A DNA stretch of 64,000 nt. Source: Thalassospira lucentensis MCCC 1A00383 = DSM 14000 (GTDB taxonomy: Bacteria; Pseudomonadota; Alphaproteobacteria; Rhodospirillales; Thalassospiraceae). Both the position numbers and the translations under genes were made by a program. Positions 9,590 to 18,208 of the stretch are shown one piece after another (positions within the stretch are counted from its first letter, which is position 1; each line of letters begins with the position of its first letter). A model generated the notes under the pieces. It was not told where the DNA came from. It worked only from the letters and a program-made list of their open reading frames with translations, and did not search any database. The stretch spans positions 362,837 through 426,836 of the forward strand of contig NZ_ATWN01000004.1 in assembly GCF_000421265.1 (NCBI RefSeq), in the 5' to 3' direction.

Positions 9590-11535
9590 CCAGCAACGCC
9601 GTGACAGGCCCAAATTCAAATCCTCATACCAATGCAAAAAAGCGATCCGCGCGCCCCTCGGCGTTCAAGCTTTTGGCGCGTAACCAGCTTGCCCTGATGG
9701 GGGCGGTGATTTTGGTGTTGGTGGTTTTAATTGTTATTATAACACCGATCCTGCCGCTGCCCGATCCGGATGCCACGGACCCGGCACAGCGTTTGTTGCG
9801 CCCCCTTGCCGACGGGCATTTTCTGGGCACCGACCACCTGGGGCGTGATTTGCTGTCCCGGTTAATTTGGGGCACGCGGGTCAGCCTAGCAGTGGGGATT
9901 TCGGCGTCCCTTGTTGCTGCGCTGTTTGGTTCGGCCATCGGGATTGTCTCGGGCTATTTTGGCGGGCGTACCGATAACATCATGATGCGCGGCATTGATA
10001 TGCTGATGGCGTTCCCTTACATCCTGCTGGCTTTGGCGATTGTGGCTGCCCTTGGTCCGGGGTTGATGAATGCGCTTTATGCGATTGCGGTGGTCAATAT
10101 TCCGTTCTTTGCCCGTAATATCCGCGGTGTGACCGTCGGGATTGCGCACCGCGAATTTGTCGATGCGGCCAAACTTTCGGGCAAAGGACATGTCCGCATC
10201 ATTCTGACGGAAATCCTGCCCAATGTGATGCCGGTGATTGTGATTACGATCTCGACCACGGTCGGCTGGATGATCCTTGAAACGGCGGGGTTAAGCTTCC
10301 TTGGTCTGGGCGCACAGCCACCACAGGCCGACCTTGGGTCGATGCTGGGCGAAGGGCGGAAACTGATCACGACCGCGATGCATCTGTCGGCCATTCCCGG
10401 TGCGATGATCTTTGTTCTGGTGATGAGCATCAATTTGCTGGGTGATGGCATTCGCGATGTGCTCGACCCGCGTTTGAAATCGGGTGCATTGGCACGTCCT
10501 GCACCACTGACCCGCATTGACCGGACGGACGAGGGGGCAGGCACAACTTATCCCGATGACACGATTCTGGCGGTCGATGAGTTGCGCACCGAATTTGTTC
10601 TGGGCGATGACAGCTATAAGGCGGTCGGCGGGGTCAGTTTCCATGTCGGCAAAAACGAATGCGTTGGTTTGGTCGGGGAGTCTGGTTCAGGCAAATCGGT
10701 TACCGCATTGTCGCTTTTGGGGTTGGTTGCATCACCGCCGGGCACGATTGTTGGCGGACGGGTGATGTTTGATGGCAAGGATGTCTATGGCATGTCGGAA
10801 GATGACGTGCGCGACATTCGCGGCGGTAAAGCGGCCTATGTTTTTCAGGACCCGTTATCGACCCTGCATCCGTTGTTTTCCATCGGCGATCAACTGGTCG
10901 AAGCCATTCGGGCGCATAATGCTGTTAGCTATAAGGATGCGTGGGCCAAGGCGGTTGAGTTACTTGGCATGGTGCGCATTCCCAATCCGCAAAGTCGGGC
11001 TGATAACTATCCCCATCAACTGTCGGGCGGGATGCGTCAACGGGTTGGCATTGCCATGGCGCTGGCCAATGAACCGCGCCTGATCATTGCCGATGAACCG
11101 ACCACGGCCCTTGATGTGACGGTACAGGCGCAGATTTTGAAATTGATGAACAATCTGCGCAATGATCACGGCACGTCGGTTTTGTTCATTACCCATGACT
11201 TTGGCGTGGTATCGGAAATCTGTGACCGGGTGGCGGTGATGTATGCCGGACGGATTGTTGAAATGGGTACGACCGAGCAAGTGCTTCATCATCCGGCCCA
11301 TCCCTATACCAAGCGGTTGATCGATTGTGTGCCACGGCTGGGCGAACCCGACCGTCGGACGTCTGCCATTCCGGGATTGCCGCCAGCGGTCAATAATCTG
11401 CCCGCCGGATGTGCCTTTGCCGATCGTTGTGACCGGGTCGAGGACGCATGTCGGGTTGGCTCAATTGCCTTTGATGATCTTGGCGAAGGCCATGGTGTGC
11501 GCTGTATCAAACCGATGGAGGGTGCAGATGTCTGA
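9586..11535 (+). CDS. Fused ABC permease and ATPase (DppC-DppD fusion)
   Basis: A 649-residue fusion of two subunits that are usually separate. Residues ~1-300 form a DppC-like permease (FLGTDHLGRDLLSRLIWGTRVSL near 75, EAA loop SGKGHVRIILTEILPNVMPV near 205). Residues ~320-640 form an OppD/DppD ATPase: Walker A GESGSGKSV near 365, signature LSGGMRQR near 480, Walker B LIIADEPTT, and the oligopeptide-transporter C-terminal block CAFADRCDRVEDAC. The frame is continuous, with a linker rich in Asp/Thr around 300-325. It overlaps the upstream permease by ATGA and the downstream ATPase by 8 bases. Fusions of this kind are known in this family but are a minority arrangement. Confidence 0.88.
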   Translation: MTSNAVTGPNSNPHTNAKKRSARPSAFKLLARNQLALMGAVILVLVVLIVIITPILPLPDPDATDPAQRLLRPLADGHFLGTDHLGRDLLSRLIWGTRVSLAVGISASLVAALFGSAIGIVSGYFGGRTDNIMMRGIDMLMAFPYILLALAIVAALGPGLMNALYAIAVVNIPFFARNIRGVTVGIAHREFVDAAKLSGKGHVRIILTEILPNVMPVIVITISTTVGWMILETAGLSFLGLGAQPPQADLGSMLGEGRKLITTAMHLSAIPGAMIFVLVMSINLLGDGIRDVLDPRLKSGALARPAPLTRIDRTDEGAGTTYPDDTILAVDELRTEFVLGDDSYKAVGGVSFHVGKNECVGLVGESGSGKSVTALSLLGLVASPPGTIVGGRVMFDGKDVYGMSEDDVRDIRGGKAAYVFQDPLSTLHPLFSIGDQLVEAIRAHNAVSYKDAWAKAVELLGMVRIPNPQSRADNYPHQLSGGMRQRVGIAMALANEPRLIIADEPTTALDVTVQAQILKLMNNLRNDHGTSVLFITHDFGVVSEICDRVAVMYAGRIVEMGTTEQVLHHPAHPYTKRLIDCVPRLGEPDRRTSAIPGLPPAVNNLPAGCAFADRCDRVEDACRVGSIAFDDLGEGHGVRCIKPMEGADV

Positions 11536-12529
11536 TGCGTCTCATGTTTCTGATGTCGTTTTGCAAACCCGCGATCTGGTGCGGACATTTGGCGGTGGCA
11601 GGACCCTGTTTGGCGGGCAAAAGCCAACCGTCTATGCCGTGCGTGGCATTGATGTCGCGGTGCGTAAGGGGGAAACCCTTGGCATTGTCGGGGAATCAGG
11701 GTGCGGAAAATCGACATTGGCCCGGATGTTGGTTGGGCTGGATCGCCCGACAGAGGGCAATATCACCCTGACCGGATCGGATATGAACGATCTGATTGCG
11801 CGTGATCGTCATGCGTTGTCACGGCGCATTCAATATGTGTTTCAGGATCCGATCAGTTCGCTTAATCCGCGCAAATTGATCCGTGAGACCCTTGCTGCGC
11901 CGTTACGTTATTTGCGCGGACTGTCAGGGGATGCGTTAAATCAGCGCATGGCTGAGCTGATGGATGCGGTTAATCTGCGCCCGGAATTTCTGGATCGTTA
12001 CCCGCATGAGTTTTCTGGCGGGCAGGCGCAGCGGGTTGGCATTGCGCGGGCGTTGGCCGCAGAACCGGAAATCATTGTTCTGGATGAACCGGTGTCGGCA
12101 CTCGATGTTTCGGTTCAAGCACAGGTGCTGAACCTTTTGGCCGATCTTAAAAAGAAATTTGGCCTGACATATGTTTTCATCAGCCATGATTTATCCGTGG
12201 TCGAAGCGGTCAGTGACCGGGTGGCCGTGATGTATTTCGGGCGCGTCGTCGAACAGGCAAAAGGCCGTGCGCTGTTTGACAAACCCCAGCACCCCTATAC
12301 CCGTTTGCTGCTTGATAGCGCGCCGGTGCCGGGCAAACGCGGGTTGACGGTTGAGGATGCCAGTGCCGAACTGCCCGACCCATTATCGCCACCCCCGGGA
12401 TGTGCCTTTGCGCCGCGCTGTCCTCGTGCGCAGGATGACTGCGTTGCCAAGGTGCCCGATGCGCAATATGGCCTCGAAAATCATGATGCGGCATGTTTCC
12501 ATCCGCTCAATCCGGTGACATCTGCCTAA
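11528..12529 (+). CDS. Dpp/Opp-type ABC ATPase (DppF-like)
   Basis: A 333-residue ATP-binding protein, second ATPase of the transporter. Walker A GESGCGKSTLARM, signature EFSGGQAQRVGIARAL, Walker B EIIVLDEPVSALD and the H-loop FISHDLSVV are all present, followed by the C-terminal cysteine motif CAFAPRCPRAQDDC. The start at 11528 gives the usual DppF N-terminus (LQTRDLVRTFGGGRTLFGG) and overlaps the previous gene by 8 bases; a longer upstream reading is not needed. It pairs with the ATPase half of the upstream fusion as a heterodimer. Confidence 0.88.
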   Translation: MSDASHVSDVVLQTRDLVRTFGGGRTLFGGQKPTVYAVRGIDVAVRKGETLGIVGESGCGKSTLARMLVGLDRPTEGNITLTGSDMNDLIARDRHALSRRIQYVFQDPISSLNPRKLIRETLAAPLRYLRGLSGDALNQRMAELMDAVNLRPEFLDRYPHEFSGGQAQRVGIARALAAEPEIIVLDEPVSALDVSVQAQVLNLLADLKKKFGLTYVFISHDLSVVEAVSDRVAVMYFGRVVEQAKGRALFDKPQHPYTRLLLDSAPVPGKRGLTVEDASAELPDPLSPPPGCAFAPRCPRAQDDCVAKVPDAQYGLENHDAACFHPLNPVTSA

Positions 12530-12584
12530 AATAAACTAATATGTGCCCGATAAATTACCTTCAGGGCGCGACAGGGAAAACAGG

Positions 12585-13454
12585 ATGACCAAAAACCCGA
12601 TCAAGGGTCCGTTAAAAGATATGGAGCTTACGACGCGACCGCGAAAACGCGACCGTAAACGGCCCGATATCATTGCCGATGCGCTGAAAGATTACATCGC
12701 GCAAAAGGGCCTGCGCCCCGGTTCACGATTGCCACAGGAAGCCGATTTGATCGCCCTTCTTGGTGCGTCAAAAGGCACGGTGCGCGAAGCGCTGAAATCC
12801 ATGGAAACGCAGGGGATCATCACCACCCGTACCGGTCCGGGGGGCGGGGCGTTTATCGACAGCGTGTCAGAAGGCCGTGCGGTTGAGCTTTTGTCGAATT
12901 ACTTCTTTTTCAAGAACCTTTCGATCCGCGATATCTATGAATTGCGGATATTGCTGGAACCGGAAATGGCCGCAGCCTGCATCGGGCACTTGTCCGAGGA
13001 TGATTTTCAGCGTCTTGAAGAAGTGATGACATGGTATGCAAGCCATCCGCAATCAATCGAAGAAGCCCGCCGTCAGCGCCACAAGGAACTTGAGTTTCAT
13101 CTGGTTCTGGTGGAACTCTGCCCCAATCCGCTGTTGTCGTTTTTCTGTCGGTTCATGATTGATCTTTTGATGAATTTGACCGTGTGCAAAAAAATCTATG
13201 ATCAGCCCAATACCGAATTGCGCGAAACGGGCCGGAATTATCAATTCCGTCTGATCGAAGCCCTGCGCAACGGGGATGGTGAAACCGCCCGTGCGGTAAC
13301 CTATCAGCACATGTGCGCGGCCCAGCGTTTGATGGAAGAACAGGAAGCAGTGGTTGAAAACCGGTTTTTGCGCGTAGGCAATATTGATCTGCCGCGCGAT
13401 TTACCGCCCAGTGCCGAATTACGCGCCCTTTCGGGTATCGCCACCAAACACTAA
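12585..13454 (+). CDS. GntR-family transcription regulator (FadR/FCD subgroup)
   Basis: A 289-residue regulator. Residues ~20-85 form the winged helix: DIIADALKDYIAQKGLRPGSRLPQEADL, then the recognition helix LLGASKGTVREALKSMETQGIITTRTGPGGG. The helical FCD ligand domain follows (SIRDIYELRILLEPEMAAACIGHL, then RRQRHKELEFHLVLVELCPNPLLSFF with the usual metal-site His). The ATG at 12585 is used; the upstream GTG reading adds no conserved sequence. It follows the transporter ATPase by 55 bases and probably senses the imported compound. The twin palindromes at 6790-6836 are its most likely targets (inference). Confidence 0.85.
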   Translation: MTKNPIKGPLKDMELTTRPRKRDRKRPDIIADALKDYIAQKGLRPGSRLPQEADLIALLGASKGTVREALKSMETQGIITTRTGPGGGAFIDSVSEGRAVELLSNYFFFKNLSIRDIYELRILLEPEMAAACIGHLSEDDFQRLEEVMTWYASHPQSIEEARRQRHKELEFHLVLVELCPNPLLSFFCRFMIDLLMNLTVCKKIYDQPNTELRETGRNYQFRLIEALRNGDGETARAVTYQHMCAAQRLMEEQEAVVENRFLRVGNIDLPRDLPPSAELRALSGIATKH

Positions 13455-13497
13455 GTCTTCTCTACGCTCTCTCAACACGCCATTCAGGACGATTATC

Positions 13498-14562
13498 ATG
13501 ACAGCTCCCCATATCGACCGCCAATATCTGAGTGCTGTTCTGGCGAAGCTTCTGACGATTGATAGTCCGACGGGCATGACCGACGGGGCGGTGGCATTCG
13601 TTTGCGATGAATTGCGCGACATGGGGATTGCGTTTGAGCTGACCCGACGTGGTGCCATTCGGGCCGATTTGCCCGGCACACGTAAAAGCCCGGATCGGGC
13701 GGTGGCGGTGCATCTTGATACCCTTGGCGCCATGGTCAAACAGATCAAGGACAACGGCCGGTTGGAAGTCACCATGATCGGTCATTGGTCGTCGCGCTTT
13801 GCCGAAGGTGCGCGGGTGACGGTCTATGCCGATGGCGGCAAGACGTTCCGGGGCACGATCCTGACCATCAAGGCATCGGGGCATACCTATAACACCGAAA
13901 TTGAAAGCCAGCCGGTGACATGGGAACAGCTTGAACTGCGTCTGGATGCCCGCATTGCCAATGGTGATGATGCGCGTGCCCTTGGCGTTCATGTCGGTGA
14001 TATGGTGGCAATTGATACCAATGCCGAGTTTACCGACAGCGGCTTTGTCGTGTCACGTCATCTTGATGACAAGGCCGGGGTGGCCGCCGTGCTTGCGGCT
14101 GTGCGCGCCGTGGTCAAGGGGCAGGCGTCCTTGCCGGTTGAATGCCATGTCCTGTTTACCATTGCCGAGGAAGTCGGCCTTGGTGCGCCCCATATCCTGC
14201 ATGACGATATTGCCGAACTGGTCGCGGTTGATAACGGCACCTTTGCGCCGGGCCAGAACACCAGCGAGTTTGGTGTGACGATTGCGATGAAGGACATGTC
14301 AGGGCCGTTTGACCGCAAGCTAAACCGTCATTTGCTGGATCTGTGTGAAACAAACGGCATCGAGCATTCCCGCGATGTGTTTAAATTTTATCGCAGTGAC
14401 GTCGCATCCGCGCTTGAAGCCGGGTACGATACACGGGCGTCCCTTATTTGTTTTGGGCTGGATGCATCGCACGGGCATGAACGCGCCCATATCGACAGTT
14501 TTGTCGCGGTGGGGGAATTGCTGGTGGCCTATTTGCAAAGTCCGCCGATTGATCAGGCCTGA
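13498..14562 (+). CDS. M42-family metallopeptidase
   Basis: A 354-residue M42 (glutamyl aminopeptidase/endoglucanase-like) protein. Metal-site motifs are visible: AVHLDTLGAMVKQI (His/Asp) near residue 70, HLDDKAGVAAVLAAV near 190, FTIAEEVGLGAPHIL (catalytic Glu pair) near 220, and AVDNGTFAPGQ near 245. It resembles the M42 peptidases seen with osmoprotectant NAGGN loci, but no NAGGN biosynthetic genes are present. In this operon it more likely trims an imported peptide-like substrate. Its last codons share a palindrome with the convergent thioesterase gene. Confidence 0.82.
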   Translation: MTAPHIDRQYLSAVLAKLLTIDSPTGMTDGAVAFVCDELRDMGIAFELTRRGAIRADLPGTRKSPDRAVAVHLDTLGAMVKQIKDNGRLEVTMIGHWSSRFAEGARVTVYADGGKTFRGTILTIKASGHTYNTEIESQPVTWEQLELRLDARIANGDDARALGVHVGDMVAIDTNAEFTDSGFVVSRHLDDKAGVAAVLAAVRAVVKGQASLPVECHVLFTIAEEVGLGAPHILHDDIAELVAVDNGTFAPGQNTSEFGVTIAMKDMSGPFDRKLNRHLLDLCETNGIEHSRDVFKFYRSDVASALEAGYDTRASLICFGLDASHGHERAHIDSFVAVGELLVAYLQSPPIDQA

Positions 14563-14969
14563 TCGTCGGCCTTGGGGTCAAGCGGTCGGGGCTGGCCGTC
14601 TTCGTCAAGGGCGACAAAGGTAAACACCCCTTCGGTGACTTTCTGGGACGTTTCTTCAAAGCGCGTTTGACGCCAGGCTTCGACATTGATGCGAAGCGAC
14701 GTGCGGCCCACATGGGTGATGTCGGTAAAAATTGACACTTCATCCCCGACATGGACGGGGCGCAGGAATGACATGCTGTCGACAAACACGGTTGCAGTGC
14801 GCCCACCTGCACGCCGTGCCGCAGCTGTTCCCGCTGCGAGGTCCATTTGCGACATCAGCCAACCGCCAAAGATATCCCCTGACGGGTTGGTGTCGGCAGG
14901 CATGGCAACGGCACGGACCGACGGTTGCCGGTCGGGCGGGGTGTGCGTTGCATCATCATGGTGTGTCAT
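14553..14969 (-). CDS. Acyl-CoA thioesterase, YciA-like hotdog protein
   Basis: A 138-residue hotdog-fold protein. It has the YciA/BFIT pattern: VRAVAMPADTNPSGDIFGGWLMSQMDLAAG, where the Asn-Pro-x-Gly-Asp-x-Phe-Gly-Gly stretch carries the catalytic Asp, followed by TVFVDSMSFLRPVHVGDEVSIF. Such enzymes hydrolyse acyl-CoA to the free acid and CoA in the cytoplasm. The gene converges on the M42 gene and overlaps it by 10 bases. Its link to the neighbouring clusters is unclear. Confidence 0.85.
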   Translation of the reverse strand: MTHHDDATHTPPDRQPSVRAVAMPADTNPSGDIFGGWLMSQMDLAAGTAAARRAGGRTATVFVDSMSFLRPVHVGDEVSIFTDITHVGRTSLRINVEAWRQTRFEETSQKVTEGVFTFVALDEDGQPRPLDPKADDQA

Positions 14970-15169
14970 TATAGGCGTTCCGAAGTGGGCATAACCAATA
15001 TGACGTTACTGTAATTGATCGCGTGATAGCCAGTAAAAATATCGCTAAATCAGCAGACTGACCCAACTTAGGCGGGCTGACTATGGTGGGGGCCGAACGG
15101 TGTAGATCGCCGGTTTTCGGGGAGATTTCAGGTGTTTTCTGGGCCAAACAAGAATTCGCATTTTTAATC

Positions 15170-15185
15170 TTGACCAAATGATCAG
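15170..15185. promoter_or_regulatory. Candidate RutR box upstream of preT
   Basis: TTGACCAAATGATCAG fits the RutR palindrome TTGACC-N4-GGTCAA with two mismatches in the right arm. It lies 315 bases before preT. A better copy lies before the rutR-like gene itself (22981-22996). The remaining 14970-15499 gap holds no gene I can support. Confidence 0.5.
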
Positions 15186-15288
15186 GATTGGACATGCTGT
15201 ATCTGTCAGAGAGAGGCATCTGCACGCGTACTCAACCGGGGATAAACCCGAAAACATAAAGACGCGGCAGATCAAATACTGGGAAACA

Positions 15289-15306
15289 GTCCGGCGAATG
15301 CCGGAC
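15289..15306 (+). other. Small perfect hairpin in the preT leader
   Basis: GTCCGGC-GAAT-GCCGGAC, a 7-bp stem with a 4-base loop, 193 bases before preT. It is not followed by a T-run, so it is not an intrinsic terminator. Its role is unknown. Confidence 0.35.
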
Positions 15307-15499
15307 GGATACGCCAAGAATGTCCGTACGTGAAGATCAACAGTTGGTCGGGCCCGCCCGTCCGCGTAACGCCATAAATCCATCCTGATCCCGATTTTGG
15401 GGTCATCATTTTGGCTGTTGGTCGATCCGTATTTGCATTCTTGTTTTGTCTCTCGATGACGTCAGGAGAGGACGCCTTTTAGGCAGGGAGACAAAACAC

Positions 15500-16861
15500 A
15501 TGACCATCTTGCAGGCCAAGCAAGCCCAGAAATCCGGTGCGAACCACAGTGTTGCAGACAGCCACACCGATGACGGTTTTTCCGATCTGCATCCGGCGTA
15601 TTCCACCTTACAGGCTATGGCAGAAAGCAATCGCTGCCTGTATTGCTATGACGCGCCATGTGTCACCGCATGCCCGACATCAATCGATATTCCGAGCTTC
15701 ATCCGCAAAATCAGCACGGCCAATCCCGACGGAGCGGCCAAAACCATTTTGTCGGCCAACATCATGGGCGGCACCTGTGCCCGTGCATGCCCGACCGAGG
15801 TTCTGTGTGAAGAAGCCTGCGTGCGCAATGTCGCCGAAGATACCGCTGTTGAAATCGGAAGCCTGCAACGTTTTGCCGTTGATCATTTAATGGCGCGTGA
15901 TTTGCCCCATCCGTTCAAACGTGCGCCTGAAACTGGCAAACAGATTGCCATTATCGGTGCCGGTCCCGCCGGACTATCGTGCGCGCACCGGGCCGCCATG
16001 CTGGGCCACGATGTGACGGTGTTTGAAGCCAAGGCAAAGCCGGGCGGCCTTAATGAATATGGTTTGGCTGCCTATAAGATGACAGATGATTTCGCCCAGC
16101 GCGAAGTTGAATTCTTGCTCGGCATTGGTGGCATTCGCATTGAATATGGCAAGGCGCTTGGCACGGACATCAACCTTCAGGCACTTAAAGATTCCTATGA
16201 CGCCGTGTTTGTCGGTGTCGGCCTTGGATCGACCAATAATCTTGGGCTTAAGGGCGAAGAATTCCCCGGCGTGGATGACGCGATCAAATTCATCGAGCAA
16301 TTGCGTCAGACCGAACCGAAATCCGATATGCCGGTCGGCAATAATGTGATCGTCATTGGCGGGGGCAATACTGCCATTGATGCCGCGGTTCAGGCCAAGC
16401 GTCTTGGCGCTGGCGAAGTCACCCTTGTGTATCGTCGCGGGCCTGAAAACATGTCGGCGACCGAGTTTGAGCAGGATCTGGCGAAAACCAACGGTGTTGT
16501 CGTGCGCTACTGGGCAAAGCCCGTCGCGATCAAGGCCAATGGCAAGCTGATGGGCATGTCGTTTGAAAAAACCGAACTTGATGCCAGTGGCAAGCTGGTG
16601 GGTACGGGTGAAACATTCGATATCCCCGCTGATCAGATTTTGAAAGCCATCGGACAAAAAATCAAACCCGATGACCTTGCCGGGATGGAAATCACCGGTG
16701 GTAAAATCATTGTCGATGACACCTATCAAACGACCGCGCCCGGCGTCTTTGCCGGTGGGGATTGCATCAAAAGTGGCGAAGACCTGACCGTGCAATCGGT
16801 CGAGGACGGCAAACAGGCCGCGATTGCCATCGATGCATTTTTGAAAACCGCCAGCGCATAA
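15500..16861 (+). CDS. preT: NAD(P)-dependent dihydropyrimidine dehydrogenase subunit PreT
   Basis: A 453-residue Fe-S flavoprotein that passes electrons from NAD(P)H to PreA, the first step of reductive uracil/thymine degradation. Two cysteine clusters lie in the N-terminal ~120 residues (CLYCYDAPCVTACP and GGTCARACPTEVLCEEAC). An FAD-binding motif IGAGPAGLSCAHRA follows near 155 and a dinucleotide motif VIGGGNTAIDAA near 290. Length matches E. coli PreT (~412) with a slightly longer N-terminus. The ATG at 15500 has AGGGAG ten bases upstream. It is followed 22 bases later by preA, so the two form one operon, with the beta-ureidopropionase gene next. Confidence 0.9.
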   Translation: MTILQAKQAQKSGANHSVADSHTDDGFSDLHPAYSTLQAMAESNRCLYCYDAPCVTACPTSIDIPSFIRKISTANPDGAAKTILSANIMGGTCARACPTEVLCEEACVRNVAEDTAVEIGSLQRFAVDHLMARDLPHPFKRAPETGKQIAIIGAGPAGLSCAHRAAMLGHDVTVFEAKAKPGGLNEYGLAAYKMTDDFAQREVEFLLGIGGIRIEYGKALGTDINLQALKDSYDAVFVGVGLGSTNNLGLKGEEFPGVDDAIKFIEQLRQTEPKSDMPVGNNVIVIGGGNTAIDAAVQAKRLGAGEVTLVYRRGPENMSATEFEQDLAKTNGVVVRYWAKPVAIKANGKLMGMSFEKTELDASGKLVGTGETFDIPADQILKAIGQKIKPDDLAGMEITGGKIIVDDTYQTTAPGVFAGGDCIKSGEDLTVQSVEDGKQAAIAIDAFLKTASA

Positions 16862-16883
16862 CGCCAGCACAGGGAGAGAGAAC

Positions 16884-18161
16884 ATGGCTGATCTAAGTTG
16901 CAAAATTGCCGGGATCGATTCACTAAACCCGTTCTGGCTGGCGTCCGCACCGCCGACGGATAAGAAATACAACGTTGTCCGTGCCTTTGAAGCAGGCTGG
17001 GGCGGGGTTGTCTGGAAAACCCTTGGCATTGATCCGCCGGTGATCAACGTATCGTCGCGCTATGGCGCGCATCATGATCAAAACCGCCGTCTTTTGGGCA
17101 TTAACAACATCGAACTGATTTCTGACCGCCCGCTCGTGGTGAACCTTCAGGAAATCCGTGAATGCCGCAAAGAATACCCCGATCACGTCATCATCGGATC
17201 AATGATGGCCCCGATTGAGGAACGTGTGTGGAAGGACCTTGCCCAGCAGATCGCCGAAAGCGGTGTGCACGGGATTGAACTTAACCTTGGCTGCCCGCAC
17301 GGCATGTGCGAACGCGGCATGGGATCGGCCATCGGGCAGGTGCCCGAAATGGTCGAACAGGTCACCCGCTGGGTTAAGGATGCCGTTGATATTCCGGTCT
17401 TTACCAAACTGACGCCAAACATCACCAACATCCTATGGTCGGCCGAGGCCGCCTATAAGGGCGGGGCGGATGCGGTGTCATTGATTAACACTGTTAACTC
17501 GATCATTTCGGTCGATATCGACAATATGATCCCCGAGCCGGTTGTTGATGGCAAAGGGACGCATGGCGGTTATTGCGGGTCGGCGGTTAAGCCGATTGCG
17601 CTGAATATGATTGCCGAAATTGCCCGCACACCGGAAACCAAGAATCTTGAGATTTCCGGCATTGGTGGCATCACCACATGGAAAGATGCGGTCGAATTCA
17701 TGGCGCTTGGGTCCAACGCGGTTCAGGTCTGTACTGCTGCGATGATTTATGGCTTCCGCGTTGTGGATGACCTGATTGATGGCATGAGCCAGTGGATGGA
17801 CGACAAGGGCTATACCAGTGTCGAACAGTTCACCCGGGCCGCCGTCCCGCAGGTTGCCGACTGGAACGAGCTTAACATGAACTACGATACCAAGGCGGTG
17901 ATCAACACCGACAATTGTATCGAATGTGGCCGGTGCCATATCGCGTGCGAAGACACATCCCATCAGGCGATTACCATGACCGACAAGCCCGAAGGCGGGC
18001 GCGTGTTTGAGGTGGTCGACGAGGAATGCGTTGGCTGTAACCTGTGTTACCACATTTGCCCGGTCCCTGATTGTATCACCATGGAACCGGTCAAAACCGA
18101 CAAGCCGCCAATGACATGGCCCGAACATCCGCTTAATCCGATGCGGGCCGCGGCGGAATAA
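16884..18161 (+). CDS. preA: Dihydropyrimidine dehydrogenase subunit PreA
   Basis: A 425-residue FMN/Fe-S catalytic subunit that reduces uracil and thymine to the 5,6-dihydro forms. The TIM-barrel part has NPFWLASAPPTDKKYNV at the N-terminus, ELNLGCPHGMCERGMGSAIGQ near residue 135, KLTPNITNI near 175, and GTHGGYCGSAVKPIALNM near 225. Two 4Fe-4S motifs follow near 350-395 (CIECGRCHIAC and CVGCNLCYHICPVPDC). Length agrees with bacterial PreA (~411). By remembered alignment, the mammalian catalytic Cys position (GLACGQ) reads Ile here, with cysteines nearby. The neighbours confirm the pathway. Confidence 0.92.
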   Translation: MADLSCKIAGIDSLNPFWLASAPPTDKKYNVVRAFEAGWGGVVWKTLGIDPPVINVSSRYGAHHDQNRRLLGINNIELISDRPLVVNLQEIRECRKEYPDHVIIGSMMAPIEERVWKDLAQQIAESGVHGIELNLGCPHGMCERGMGSAIGQVPEMVEQVTRWVKDAVDIPVFTKLTPNITNILWSAEAAYKGGADAVSLINTVNSIISVDIDNMIPEPVVDGKGTHGGYCGSAVKPIALNMIAEIARTPETKNLEISGIGGITTWKDAVEFMALGSNAVQVCTAAMIYGFRVVDDLIDGMSQWMDDKGYTSVEQFTRAAVPQVADWNELNMNYDTKAVINTDNCIECGRCHIACEDTSHQAITMTDKPEGGRVFEVVDEECVGCNLCYHICPVPDCITMEPVKTDKPPMTWPEHPLNPMRAAAE

Positions 18162-18208
18162 TCCATCAGGCCACCAGCGCCACGTGACTAAGGAAGAAGG
18201 ACTAGATA

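Noticed and set aside
15081..15383. Small minus-strand open frames upstream of preT
   Set aside because: No ribosome site, no recognisable domain, and composition unlike neighbouring genes; taken as chance.
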